Positions 10,220 to 21,982 of a stretch of 64,000 nucleotides of DNA are shown in pieces (position 1 is the stretch's first letter; the number at the start of each line of letters is the position of its first letter). A program made the position numbers and the translations under genes. The DNA comes from Luzula sylvatica (Eukaryota; Streptophyta; Magnoliopsida; Poales; Juncaceae): positions 47,553,566-47,617,565 of the forward strand of contig OX326959.1 in assembly GCA_946800325.1 (NCBI GenBank), in the 5' to 3' direction. Below the pieces are notes generated by a model, which worked only from the letters and a program-made list of their open reading frames with translations, did not search any database and was not told where the DNA came from.

Positions 10220-13200
10220 CCGATAAGTTCCAAGGCAAGAGGAGGCTATCGGTATTTTGTTACATTTACGGACGGTTAAAGTAGATACGGTAATATATGT
10301 TTAATGCGTGCCGAAATGGAGACTTTTGAAAGGTTCAAAGAGTTTCAAAACAAAATACAATATCGACTTATCAAGAAAATCAAAGCCCTTTGATAGGATC
10401 GAGGAGGCAAGTATTTGAGCTACGCACTTCGATAGGATCGAAGAGGCGATATTTGAGTTATGAGTATTGATGATCATTTATGATTGTGGAATCGTTTCAC
10501 GATTACCTTTATTCGGAACATTAAAGATGTATTCGAAAAGAGGAAATGAACGCATGCTAAACATGGTTCGATAAATGATAAGTCAATAGGATCTCCCAAA
10601 AATGTTTTGGGGATACGCCTTTGAGACAACGGCACTAATGAATGGTTGCATATAAGATATGGACCATAAACCTTCTAATCGGTATAAAAGACGCCATATT
10701 ATATATGGATCGGAATGGTTCCGAAGTTGTCATTTGTACAAATTTGTGGATGTGAGTATATTTCGAAATTTGTTTTGGTTAAACTCAATCCCAAATCTGA
10801 AAATTGTTCGTTTGTGACATATATCCTTAAGGAAACTAAAGGGTATTAATTCTAACGTCCCGACGAAAATAAGATTTTCGTGGCTCGAAGAGATGCCTTC
10901 TTGGAGGAGGACTCGATGCGCACAAGTTTGAAACCTAATGTTGCTAATCTCTATGCGGGCTAGTGGGAGTAGAATAAATCTCGAAAGAGTTCGAGATCTG
11001 AAAATGAACATTGTACCGATGAATGTTGACACGACTTCATCAAGAGTTGATGAATACGAGTTGAACACACAAAATAATTATTTATAGATCAAGTAGGCTA
11101 TATCATAAGCTGGTAAATACGGATTTACCGTGGCTAATTATAATAGATCGAAATCATATGATGATTCGATATCCTACAGGGATGCTATGAAAGGTTGATT
11201 CCACATGACATGATGTCATGAATTCTGAGATTCGATCCGTGTAAAATTATCAAGTTTAGAACTTGATTTCATTACTTTCCGGGTTAGACCCGTGAAAAGA
11301 CAATGGGTTTTCAAGATGAGAACCGACACGGATAGGAATACGCATATATGCAAAGCGAGGCTCGTAGCGAAGAGTTTCAAGAATTTCATAGTCGGACTAT
11401 GAAGAAACGTTTTCGCATGTTGCCATGCTTTCACATTCTCGAAATTCTGCTTGACATGGTCGCGTATTATGACTATGTGATGTGGCAAAATGGATGTCAA
11501 AACCGAATTTCTTGACAGAAATTTTATGAAAGGATGTGTACTTGACACAACCTTACGGTTTTGTCGATTCATAAGAATCGGGGATAAGATATGCACGCTT
11601 TAACGATCCATATGATGGATTAGAGAAAGCTTTTCGAAATTGGAATATTCGTTTTGATGAAGTTATAAAATGCTATAACATTGTCGGAATGAATGGAAAC
11701 TTTGTGTACACATGAAGGTTAGTGGGAGCCGCGTTATATTTCTTGTAACGACACAAAATTTAGGCGAGACCGCTTATGAATTAAGCGTGAAGATCTATAG
11801 GATAGATCTAAGAAGTTCCTCGTTCTATATTATAGCACGTATATCGACATATGGTTGAAAAAGGTTTTCAACATATAACTCCTTGGCGGAGTTAAATAGA
11901 GATGTCGGTTGGCAGAAATTTTCTACGGCTCGATGTGAGACATCAAGCACGGCGAAAATAAAAATATCATGCTTTACATTCGATGTGAGGATCTATTATA
12001 TCTGTCATGATATGTATGTGGCTATATGTCGTATAGATGCAGCGTCTAATTCACCGTCAATAAAATCCAAGGAATCACACGAGTTTGAATGTAATGCGAT
12101 TACATGAGACTAACTCTTGTGAATGTATAATGGTTATACATATATATATACATAATGGTTATGTATATTTCAATTCATCGGGATTTGTATTGATAGCGGT
12201 GAATGTTATCCTTGAATACTTTACAAAAGAATTCAGGATTTTATTTTATCTATAATGGTATGGAGGACGTGTTGGTTATAAAGAGTTATAACAACGACAG
12301 TTTCCAAAGATTTAGCACGTCCAAATATGTAGCACGACTTTCGATCACAAAGTGTGTACATGATTTGCTTAAACGAAAACATGGTTATGTGGAAAGGTTC
12401 CACATGACCAATAATGATTCTATTTACGGGGGCGAGTATATTGTGGTCATGAATCACAAAAGGAAGCGGTATGGATCAAGGATACATGACCAAACTCGAG
12501 TAGTCACGAGTTATCGGATTTATGGTTGTATATTGCATGACACGCAATAGTACAAGCCAAAAATGCCGAGGTCACAACCACTTCTAGCCAATACTCAGAA
12601 AATTTCATTGATCCATAAAATTTTATGAAATGATGTGATCGTAGGTATTGGAAATGTTCCAAACCTGATGTTGATTAACACTAACGGCAACGTGCGGACC
12701 CGTTTACAAAACCGCTCTCTCTAGTCGCGCGTGACTGTCATGCGATGACTATGGGTATGGAGATACCTAGAGGAGGAAGAAGAGAGTAGAGTGTAGTTAT
12801 CTATTACGATAGTCCTCGCAGGTTGTGGGTATGGAGATACCCATAGGTAAACGTTGTATCACCCAAATACTTAATCCGTATGAATGCATCCCTTTTAAAA
12901 ATTTTGTTTACTTAAATTTTCATGCATTCAACTTATATGAAAACTGTGTGCGATGTTGTGTAATATGATTACATGAACCTTGATTTGAACTTGTGTGGAC
13001 GTCGACATGGTTGAGGACCATGTGCAGCGAAACCGTCACACTTAAAGTTTCATTTCTAAACATCCCTAGTCGCGGGTCAGTTTGCTTAAGAGAGAAGCAT
13101 TTCTATTACAAGGGAATATACTGAACGCGTACACTAGTACGTTAGCCGAGGAGATGATTATGTTTTGCTAATCATAGGACAAAGGTGTTTGTCGAATCGG

Positions 13201-13965
13201 GAACGTAGATATATGCTAGGTGACATATATTGGATATGACCGAAGCCGCGAGATCATGACATGGTTTAGTCATTATAGATGGACTCGCGACGAGTAGGGT
13301 ATTAGGTTCTTCATACTTGAGGGGACCATTGATTGCGTTACGTGCGTAACACAATGCTTTAATATGATCTTACGCTCACCGTAACAGGGAGTTAAAACGG
13401 TCATCATTGGGTATTGTCCGAAACACGGAATTCAATGTGAGTCTCCAAGATAGGAATTGTTTATTCCGAAAGGAAGAGATATCTCTTTGGCCACTCGATG
13501 AATTGATTAACGAAAACTGTGGCCACAGTCAATGATATTAACGGTTAATATTGATTGAAATTTGTTAACTCAATTCGGACTCGAGGAATAAGTATAGTTA
13601 ATCAAAATATAAGGATGACTATAACCATGCCTTTTGATTAACGGATATCGCTAACAAGAGAACTAATAACCGCTATTCGAGATAGGCACAATGATCACAA
13701 TCATTCTTCGTGTTAACATGGGTAGCCATGATGGAGTGACTAGATCCCGCTCATGGGCTTGTTGTGCTATGGAAACAGCCTACTGCCATCGTTAACCGAA
13801 CCTACCTGGTCACACAACGAGTCGTACTAAGTCGGGCTTGATTATAAAATTGGCACATAAGATGTGCGTAGCTTGGTATTTGATACGCGAGCTATATTCT
13901 CTAAAATCATGCATATTGGATATGCATGAGTACCTTTTAGTTAGATCTGAAATTGAGTGGGAGAC
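10220..13965 (+). mobile_element. Outer Copia-like element A1, internal region, right part
   Basis: Resumes after the inner insertion with CCGATAAGTTCC and aligns throughout with 5381-9126 of the inner copy, with moderate divergence and small indels. It contains the same decayed integrase and RT relics: DLPKMFWGYAFETTALMN around 10595-10640, a TQPYGFVDS relic near 11550, and an RT relic near 11620-11720. It ends in the polypurine tract GAGTGGGAGAC at 13955-13965. Confidence 0.9.
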
Positions 13966-15027
13966 TGAAGGAAATACAGTTTCAGGATCAACCGTAAAAG
14001 TGTACACAAGGATAAACGAATGTAAGCGTACATTCGTGGTCATATCTTTCAGTAGGAAAATCCAATTTGAATGGTTCAAATTGGGTTAGATAGATAATAA
14101 CATTATCTACAACCTTCATATAGAAATATATTTCATATGAACGAAGTATCAGTGTCGTTTCTATGAAATACCGAAAGGCTGCAACAGTATGACATACAGT
14201 TAGTAAAACAGTCATAACTTTTGCATACGAACTCCAATTGGGCCAGGCCAAATTGGGTCGAGTAGATAATAAGATTATCTACAACTTTCGTGTTGGGTGA
14301 TTTTCTGTCAGAGGGATTTACCAATTTCGTATGGACAGAATACTGGACAGATACATGCAACTTTCTGTGTGAAAGAGTGTATATTGGATATACATGTCTT
14401 TTGGCCAATCCTAATCCTATATGATATAAATAGGATTTTTCTCTCTCATCTGGTGTGGTTAATTCAGTTAATTAATTCAGAATATTCCAGAGAATTGTGA
14501 GACAACTTTCTAGAGAGAGAAAGGGTGTAAAGAGAGAGAAACCGTGAAAAGGTGTTTTCCGGTATAGAGAATCAATCAATCGAGCAAGTTTGCCGGTGCA
14601 TCGTCTAGGCAGTTGCACCCGCGACCGACGTCTTACGAGTCAAGGTGGATACAAGTAGAGGAGCAACATCTGGGGCTCTTTCGGTTGTGATCGATTCGGA
14701 GGAACGAAATCTGCCGGAGACGGAAACGAGCGAATCGAGTAACGGGCTGTGGAAGCATGCGGGCATGGAACGCACGAAGACAACCCGAGACGTGTCAAGA
14801 CGGTGGGAGACGTGCGGAATGGGACGTACGGGCTAGTCACCAACGTGACACCGAAGGAAAGAAGGATGCGAGCGATCAACCCTTCGTGCGTGATCAATTT
14901 CACGTTGGTAATCGTCTATCCTACTTTGCATCGTACCCTCGAAGTCATGGCGTGATCTTGGATTTAGGGAACCGGACCGGGCCTTCATATCCGCTGCGCG
15001 GGCCCGGGGTCGGGTGAATTCCCAACA
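13966..15027 (+). repeat. 3' LTR of outer element A1
   Basis: Starts TGAAGGAAATACAG and ends TTCCCAACA. At 1062 bp it is about 31 bp shorter than the A2 LTRs and clearly more diverged from them, so A1 and A2 are separate subfamily members. It contains two U3 modules (about 14040-14195 and 14200-14365) and a TATA-like ATGATATAAATAGG near 14417-14430. Its partner LTR lies before the window, so its target duplication cannot be checked. Confidence 0.9.
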
Positions 15028-15393
15028 CACCAGGGACGTTTTAGAATTATATTCATTCCGTTTAGTGGTTTTACTATCATTCAATTGACGAATCAATATG
15101 CCAGACTATGGCCATGCAACATATTATTCTCAACTGACTCGATGCACTAAATTAGAATAAAATTCAAGGTCTATCCGATTATTATAATCGAATAACCTCT
15201 CACACACTTTCTTGTTATTTAAAATTTTTGAAATATGAAGGTTTAGGTCATATAATGAATAATAATATAAATATATGTCTCATAAACAAATACAATCCCA
15301 ATAACACGCCTAGGGCATAATAAATGTTCTCCCACTTGCACTAGGCAGATCAAATCCCCTTATGCAATAAGAAACATAAATAAAATACCCAAT
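15028..15393 (-). mobile_element. 3' end of Copia element B, truncated by element A1
   Basis: Read on the minus strand, the gag-pol stop is followed by a short 3' UTR, then a polypurine tract AAGTGGGAGAA (15327-15337), then about 300 bp that should be the start of the 3' LTR. The sequence ends abruptly at the A1 boundary, so the rest of the LTR is presumably beyond A1's 5' end, outside the window. It holds one hairpin of the B loop family (15090-15129). I could not align it by eye to the 5' LTR at 20798, so calling it LTR rather than 3' UTR is uncertain. Confidence 0.6.
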
Positions 15394-18300
15394 CTAACAC
15401 TGCGATAGATATCCCAATCCTATCGCCCTAGCATGCTGCTCATGCTTTGCACGTGATAGTGGCTTCGTAAATGGATCGGCCACGTTATCATCAGTAGGTA
15501 TCTTCATTATTCTCACGTCACCTCTTTTCGTAATCTCACGAATCAAGTGGTAACGCCGGAGTACATGCTTGGACCTGTGATGCGCTCGCGGTTCCTTGGA
15601 TTGTGCTATCGCTCCGTTATTGTCACAATATACATCCATGGGACCCGAGATGCTTGGCACAACGCCAAGTTCCATCACGAACTGTCGTAGCCAGACAGCC
15701 TCCTTTGCGGCTTCCGAAGCCGCGATGTATTCCGCTTCAGTTGTAGAATCAGCCACTGTCTTCTGCTTGGAGCTTTTCCAAACAACAGCTCCGCCATTAA
15801 GCGTGAAGACATAACCACTTTGAGATTGGAAATCGTCCGGGCAAGTTTAGAAACTAGCATCTGTATATCCTTGGATAATCAGATCTCTTTCCGAACCACC
15901 ATAGACAAGAAACATATCTTTAGTATTCCTGAGATACTTAAGAATGCTCTTGACTGCAGACCAGTGAACTTCCCCGGGATCAGACTGATAGCGGGAAGTC
16001 ACACTCAACGCATATGCGACATCTGGTCTAGTACATATCATGGCATACATGATCGATCCTATAGCCGAAGCGTATGGGATCCGACTCATTCGCTCACGTT
16101 CAGCGTCTGTTGAAGGACACTGATCCTTTGTGAGAGAAATGCCATGTGACATTGGCAGAAATCCTTTCTTGGATTGCTCCATGTGAAACCTAGTTATCAC
16201 TTTGTCAATATATGTACTTTGACTTAGTCCGAGAAGTCTCCTCGATCTATCTCTATAGATCTTCACGCCTAAAATATAGGCGGCTTCTCCTAAGTCCTTC
16301 ATTGCGAATTGACTACCCAAATATGCCTTAACCTGGTTAAGCATTGGGATGTCATTTCCAATGAGTAAGATGTCGTCCACGTACAAGATGAGGAATACGA
16401 CTGAACTCCCACTGAATTTCTTGTATACACAAGGTTCCTCGATATTTTGAATGAAACCATACTTTGCGATGACCTCATCGAATCGTATGTTCCACGCACG
16501 AGATGCTTGCTTTAATCCATAAATGGATCTCACAAGCTTGCACACTTTATTCGTATTCTTTTGATCGACAAAACCCTCGGGTTGTGTCATATACACATCC
16601 TCGGTAAGGTTCCCGTTAAGGAAAGCGGTTTTGACATCCATCTGCCATATCTCATAATCGTGATATGCAGCTATTGCTAGAAGAATGCGAATACTTTTAA
16701 ACATAGCTACTGGAGAAAACGTTTCATCATAGTCTATACCATGAATTTGCTTGAAACCTTTCGCCACCAGTCTTGCTTTAAAAGTGTGTACATTACCATC
16801 CCTGTCGGTTTTCTTCTTGAAAACCCATTTGCACCCAACGGTCTTAGCACCATTAGGTAGATCAATAAGATTCCAAACCTTATTATCATACATGGACTGG
16901 ATCTCGGTTTTCATGGCGTCATGCCATTTCGAGGAATCCAGGCTAGACATAGCACCTTTGTAGGAAGTTGGCTCGTCATCTAGAGTCAACTCATCATCGT
17001 CATTACTAATGAGAAATCCATATCTCTCAGGTTCTTGACGATTCCTACTAGATCTACGTATAGCTTGTGTACTAGATTCTGGTTCACCATCCAATGGTAA
17101 CTCAGAAGCTTGTTCCAGATCAACTTGTTCAGTTTGCGGTTCTCGAATTTCTTCGAGATCAATTTTACTCCCACTGGCTTGACGATCTAGGAATTCCTTC
17201 TCTAAGAAGTGTCCTCGTCGAGCCACGAAAATCTTGTTTTCGCTAGGCAAGTAAAAGTAGTATCCTTTTGTTTCTTGAGGATACCCCACAAATAAACACT
17301 TGTCTGATCTTGGCTCGAGTTTTTCCGTCAATAACCTTTTGACGTATGCCTCGCAATCCCAAATCTTTAGATAAGACAATGATGGCACCATGCCATGCCA
17401 TAATTCATATGGTGTCTTTTCAACAGATTTGGACGGAACTCTATTCAGTATATGAGCGGCCGTTTGAAGCGCGAAACCCCAAAATGACTTTGGCAAATCC
17501 GTTCGACTCATCATCGAGCGAACCATGTCTAACAAAGTCCGATTCCTCCTCTCGGACACTCCATTCCATTGGGGTGTACCAGGTGGAGTCCATTGTGATA
17601 CTATACCACAATCTCGAAGATAGTCCTCAAACTTATAGCTCAAGTATTCACCACCTCGATCCGATCGAATGGCTTTTACTTTCTTGCCCAGTTGAAGTTC
17701 TACTTCGTGTTGAAACTCTTTGAATTTCTCAAAAGTTTCACTTTTGTGACGCATTAAGTATAGATATCCATATCTACTATAATCGTCAGTAAAAGTCACG
17801 AAGTAGCGATACCCATTTCTAGCCTCGACACTCATCGGTCCACATACATCGGAATGTATGAGGGCCAACACATCTTTCGATATTTCTCCTTTCTTGGAAA
17901 AAGGTGTCTTTGTCATCTTACCCATCAAACAAGATTCGCAATTTTCTATTGACTCTAAGTCAAAAGAATCTAGCACTCCATCCTTTTGGAGTCTAGCAAT
18001 GCGTTTCTCGTTTATGTGTCCGAGACGACAATGCCATGAGTATGTTTCATTAGTTTGAGTAGTATTTATGTTATAAATAGACTGATTATTGTTGTTATTT
18101 TCTAAATCCAAGACATATAGACCATTTTCAACAAGAACATTACTAAAGAAAATGTTATTCTTGCGAATAAAACAATCATTAGTACCAATAACTAATTCAT
18201 ATCCATCCGCAACAAGTCTCGAAACAGAAATAATACTCCTACTCAAAGTAGGTACATAACAACAATTATCCAAAACTAAAATAAGTCCATTTGGCAAAGT

Positions 18301-19341
18301 TAAATCATACGTCCCTTCGGCTAATGCTGCTACTCGAGCTCCATTCCCGACGCGTAAATCAACTTCGCCACGAATCAACGATCTTCTACTTCTTAGGCCC
18401 TGCATATTATTACAAATATGAGTCCCACATCCAGTGTCCAACACCCATGATGATGAAGTAAAGAAATAAGAATCGATAACGGAAATACCTGATGCCGGTG
18501 TGTCCAAGGAAGCGGTCTTTTGCTTGCTCTCCCTCAGGAAGATCTCGCAATCACGCTTCCAATGCCCCTCCTTGAGGCAGTGGAAACACTTCTTGTCATC
18601 CTTGGCTTTCTTGCCCACAGGCTTAGGCGCAACCTTGTTGCCCTTTGCCTTCCTCTTCTTGTTTTTGTTCCCATTGCTTGGACTCTTCCCTTCAACCACC
18701 AATACTTCCGAAGTCCTAGACTTCATGTACCGCGATTTCATGTCACCTTCGAATGTTCTGAGCATTCCGATAAGCTGGGTAATGGTCCTTTTCATGTCTG
18801 ACATGTGGAAATGCGAAATGAACGAATCGAAACTCGGTGGCAGTGACAACATGATCAAATCAGTTTATAACTCCACCTCGAATTTTATGCCAAGCCTCTC
18901 AAGATGATCGAAATATCCTTTCATCTTGAGAAGGTGCGAGCTAACAGGCGTACCATCTTGCATCTTGCATTGCGTCGCATTGCCAAGAGCTTGATACTTC
19001 TCCACCCTTGCTTGAACCTGAAACATCTCCCTGAGCTGTTTCATAATCTCGTATGCATCCTGTTTCTCAAATTGGATTTGATATTCAGGAGTCATAGTAG
19101 CCAACATGAGGCATGTGACATCATTCGAATCGTCCATCATGGTCGTATATTCGAATGTCTCATCCTCAGTTGCTGTATCCCCTGGCACAGGAGGGATAGG
19201 CGTCTCCAAGACATGTGCCTTTCCTTCCTGTTTCAGAACGAATCCCAGATTCCTCTGCCAGTCGAGAAAGTTCTTTCCGTTCATTCGTTCCCTTTCCAAA
19301 ATGGGACGCAAACTAAAGCGGTTATTACTTGGTAAAGCCAT
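15394..19341 (-). pseudogene. Copia gag-pol polyprotein of element B, two in-frame stops
   Basis: One frame of 1316 codons runs from the ATG at 19341 (MALPSNNRF) to the stop at 15394, with all Copia domains in order. These are: gag (UBN2-like); a CCHC zinc knuckle (CFHCLKEGHWKRDC); protease (WVLDTGCGTH); integrase with the HCRLGH...CESC zinc site and the catalytic core, including HSDVCGP, FTDDYSRYGY and GTPQWNGVSERRNRTLLDM; RT with YVDDILL; and RNase H with GYTDASF and DSTTEAEYIA. Two TAA codons break it, at 18865-18867 (end of gag) and 15847-15849 (start of RNase H). The frame continues correctly past both, so there is no frameshift. It is far better preserved than A1/A2. Whether it moved recently cannot be judged because the LTR pair is incomplete. 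Confidence 0.92.
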
Positions 19342-20784
19342 GTGTTCTACAATTTTGAAAAATAATGTAATTAATAACGTGGTCTTTCATATATTAAAAT
19401 TCATTTGAAATAACTTGAAATACCCATTATTTTATCATTTCAAATAGCCCCCACTATTGAAATGGAGATTTGATACCTTAAATCTCATAATGGACAAGAT
19501 CCCTATTTAACGTATTTCTAAGGTGACTATGGCCAACCACTCAGAAAATACGTCACTTCGGGTAGGACGGTCTCCAATCATCTCCAAGACGATTCTTGCT
19601 TTACTCGTGAGGTCCGGTATTGAGTCCAACTCAAAACCAGAATGTGTGTACCTCACTCCTTGCCCCAAATCGTAGCCTAGCTAGCGAATTGGTCAAGTCC
19701 AAACCACAAATGGAGTATCACTCAATCAGCGAATTGACATGCCAGACTATGGCCATGCAACACATCAATTCCTAATCAATGCATGCCTTCCTTGCTACGT
19801 ACGTGTAAATCTGTGCCAGACTATGGCCATGCAACACAGATAAACAAACACTAGTCTAGAAGGTTCCATTTAGGGAGGCATAAGACTTGATAATTACGTG
19901 GGAGGATTTTACTTTTTATTAAAATCATTTTATTTTATTTATTAACCAAAACAAATAAAATAATAAGGTATAGCATATTGGCCTTTTAGTTTTATGAGCA
20001 ATCATAAAACCCTAAAATTCCCAACCCTAAAACCCAAGATGACTCCTTGCTTTGAAGATCCAATCTCCGTGTCGTGTAGTCTTGCCTTGAAGGTCCTTCT
20101 TCAAAACTAAACCAATTTTATTTTATTACAACTTTGGAAGACTCACCGGTCCTCACATAATTAAATAAAATACAATTTGGAAAGCTCACCGGCCCCCACA
20201 CAACACACATACAAGCATTCACAGACAATCATTCCCGTTTTAGGCTATATGCTATACCGTATCGAATTTATAAACTGAAAATTTTAAATTATTGGGCATT
20301 TTGGACAGAAAGAAACCAAAATTTGGCTATCCAGAACCTTGTTCGTTCGAACGCAACCCTAGGTTCGTTCGAACGCACAAACGACACAAAAATTTCAAAT
20401 TTTCAAGCTAAGTCCGTTCCGAACGAACTCCAAGTCCGTTCCGAACGGACTAAAATTTTTTTTTTTTTTGTTTTTTTTTTTTTTCTTCGAAAACCCGACC
20501 AGTTCGTCCAGAACGAACTCCAAGTTCGTTGGAACGGACTCGATACTGCCAGTTTCCTCAAAAACCTGATTTATGCGCCGTTTTGTCCGAAAATCAAATT
20601 TTCAACAGATCCAATCTGTTTAACACTTTAATAGCATGCAAATATCCAATATTTGATTCACTAAAGGTCTTTCAATCATCAATTTTGCTCAATTTTGTGT
20701 ACTTTTGCAATTTTAGCCCAAAAATTCTAAAATTTCCTAAATTCGAACTAAAACATCGATTTTCGATGGTTTTAACGAGCGATT
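19342..20784 (-). other. Leader of element B (about 1.4 kb)
   Basis: Lies between gag and the primer site. It contains two identical-loop hairpins (19731-19771 and 19809-19841), a T/A-rich stretch with a long poly-T at 20457-20483, and repeated palindromic words of the type TTCGAACG and GTTCCGAAC at 20340-20545. No gene is seen. Confidence 0.7.
19731..19841 (-). repeat. Hairpin pair with identical loops in the B leader
   Basis: The plus-strand loop word GCCAGACTATGGCCATGCAA occurs at 19741-19760 and 19815-19834. Flanks pair as GAATTGA with TCAATTC, and as ATCTGTG with CACAGAT. A third copy lies at 15100-15119 with GAAT-AATAT-type pairing flanks. Loops are identical and stems differ. Confidence 0.7.
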
Positions 20785-20796
20785 GCTCTGATACCA
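20785..20796 (-). other. Primer binding site of element B
   Basis: On the minus strand this reads TGGTATCAGAGC, the initiator tRNA-Met type, one base from the LTR end at 20798. Confidence 0.88.
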
Positions 20797-20797
20797 C

Positions 20798-21800
20798 TGT
20801 ATGGTTACGCACGCTTATATCAAAGTGTGCAGCGGAATTAGTCTCGCATGCGTAACCTAATTCTACCGGGATCACGCCCTAAAACCAACGAAAAAGGAAG
20901 AGTTTCGGAGAATTACCTCGTACAAGTTAGTACGTGTCGATTACTTCTCCAAATCCGTGAACCTTCTCCAAGAATCGCTCGTGCAATCCCTCTACTCGTG
21001 TCCACCTCGATTTCGTCCGATCGGAAATCGCCAACGCCGTTCTAGTCGACGTCACGATTGAATCTCTCAAATCCTTTTCTCAATTCTCCCTCTCAATCTC
21101 TCAGATCTAATCTGAATTCTGTGGAAGAAGAAGAAGAGAAACGACGACTCAAAACCCTAGGTCAGAAAAAGACTTAACCTAAAACGAAATCAGAATTTCA
21201 TATATATAGAACTTAAGTCCGTTCTGAACGCACTTTAAGTGTGCGTTCGAACGCACACTGTTCTGACTTCAGATAGGAAAGTCCGTTCGAACGCACTCCA
21301 AGTTCGTTCCGAACGGACATACTTCTGACAGCAGATTTGTCTATTTATATAAATTCTTCCAAGTCAATTCTTAAGCCATATTTTCTTTCAAACTCTCTCT
21401 TGGATTAAGACTTAATCAACTTGGCCATATGTCCAACATATGTCGTGAGATATAATCACACGTGATTCCATTTTGTTTGTCCAACAAACTTATTGGTGAG
21501 CATTATCTTGAGAATCCGATATATTACGAAATCTTGGTGTGACCTTGTAGGTTCATCTAAGACTGGCAGTGGATATGGCAGCATTCCACAAGGTATTGCG
21601 AGCACTAGACTGCCGTTAATACCTACCCAGAATTAGCACGAAAAAGGTGGAGAACACCTTTATGAAGATGCAGTACATCTTCATGCCTAACTCAGATAAG
21701 TGTTACTAGTCCTCTTGTTCGCGATATCTTCCGATCAAAAGGGTCACGGTGAAGCGTAAGACTTCAAGTCATCCCCTTTTCTTTTTGATCAAAAGGGTCA
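20798..21800 (-). repeat. 5' LTR of element B (upper end uncertain)
   Basis: Begins on the plus strand with TGTATGGTTACGC, adjacent to the primer site. It contains a TATATATA box on the minus strand near 21199-21206, GTTCGAACGCAC-type palindromes at 21218-21325, and a U3-like segment with CTGCCATATCCACTGCC. I could not fix where it ends: sequence resembling LTR runs to about 21800 (GGGTCACGGTGATG) and could extend to 21980. Confidence 0.6.
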
Positions 21801-21982
21801 CGGTGATGTTGATTTTTAAAATTGTTTAAAACTATTTGTAAAATAAGAGACACATAAGTGTCTACAAATAAAACATAATTACACAAAATCAAAAGTTAAT
21901 ACATTATTCATATGTTGTCACATATTATAATTTAATGATTGTAATAATTGTGATGACGTGGCATTTGAAAATATCATAAAAA

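Noticed and set aside
1..21800. Integrated pararetrovirus sequence
   Set aside because: RT-integrase order, LTRs, tRNA-iMet primer sites and the gag-pol layout are those of Copia retrotransposons; no movement-protein or coat domains of caulimovirids are seen.
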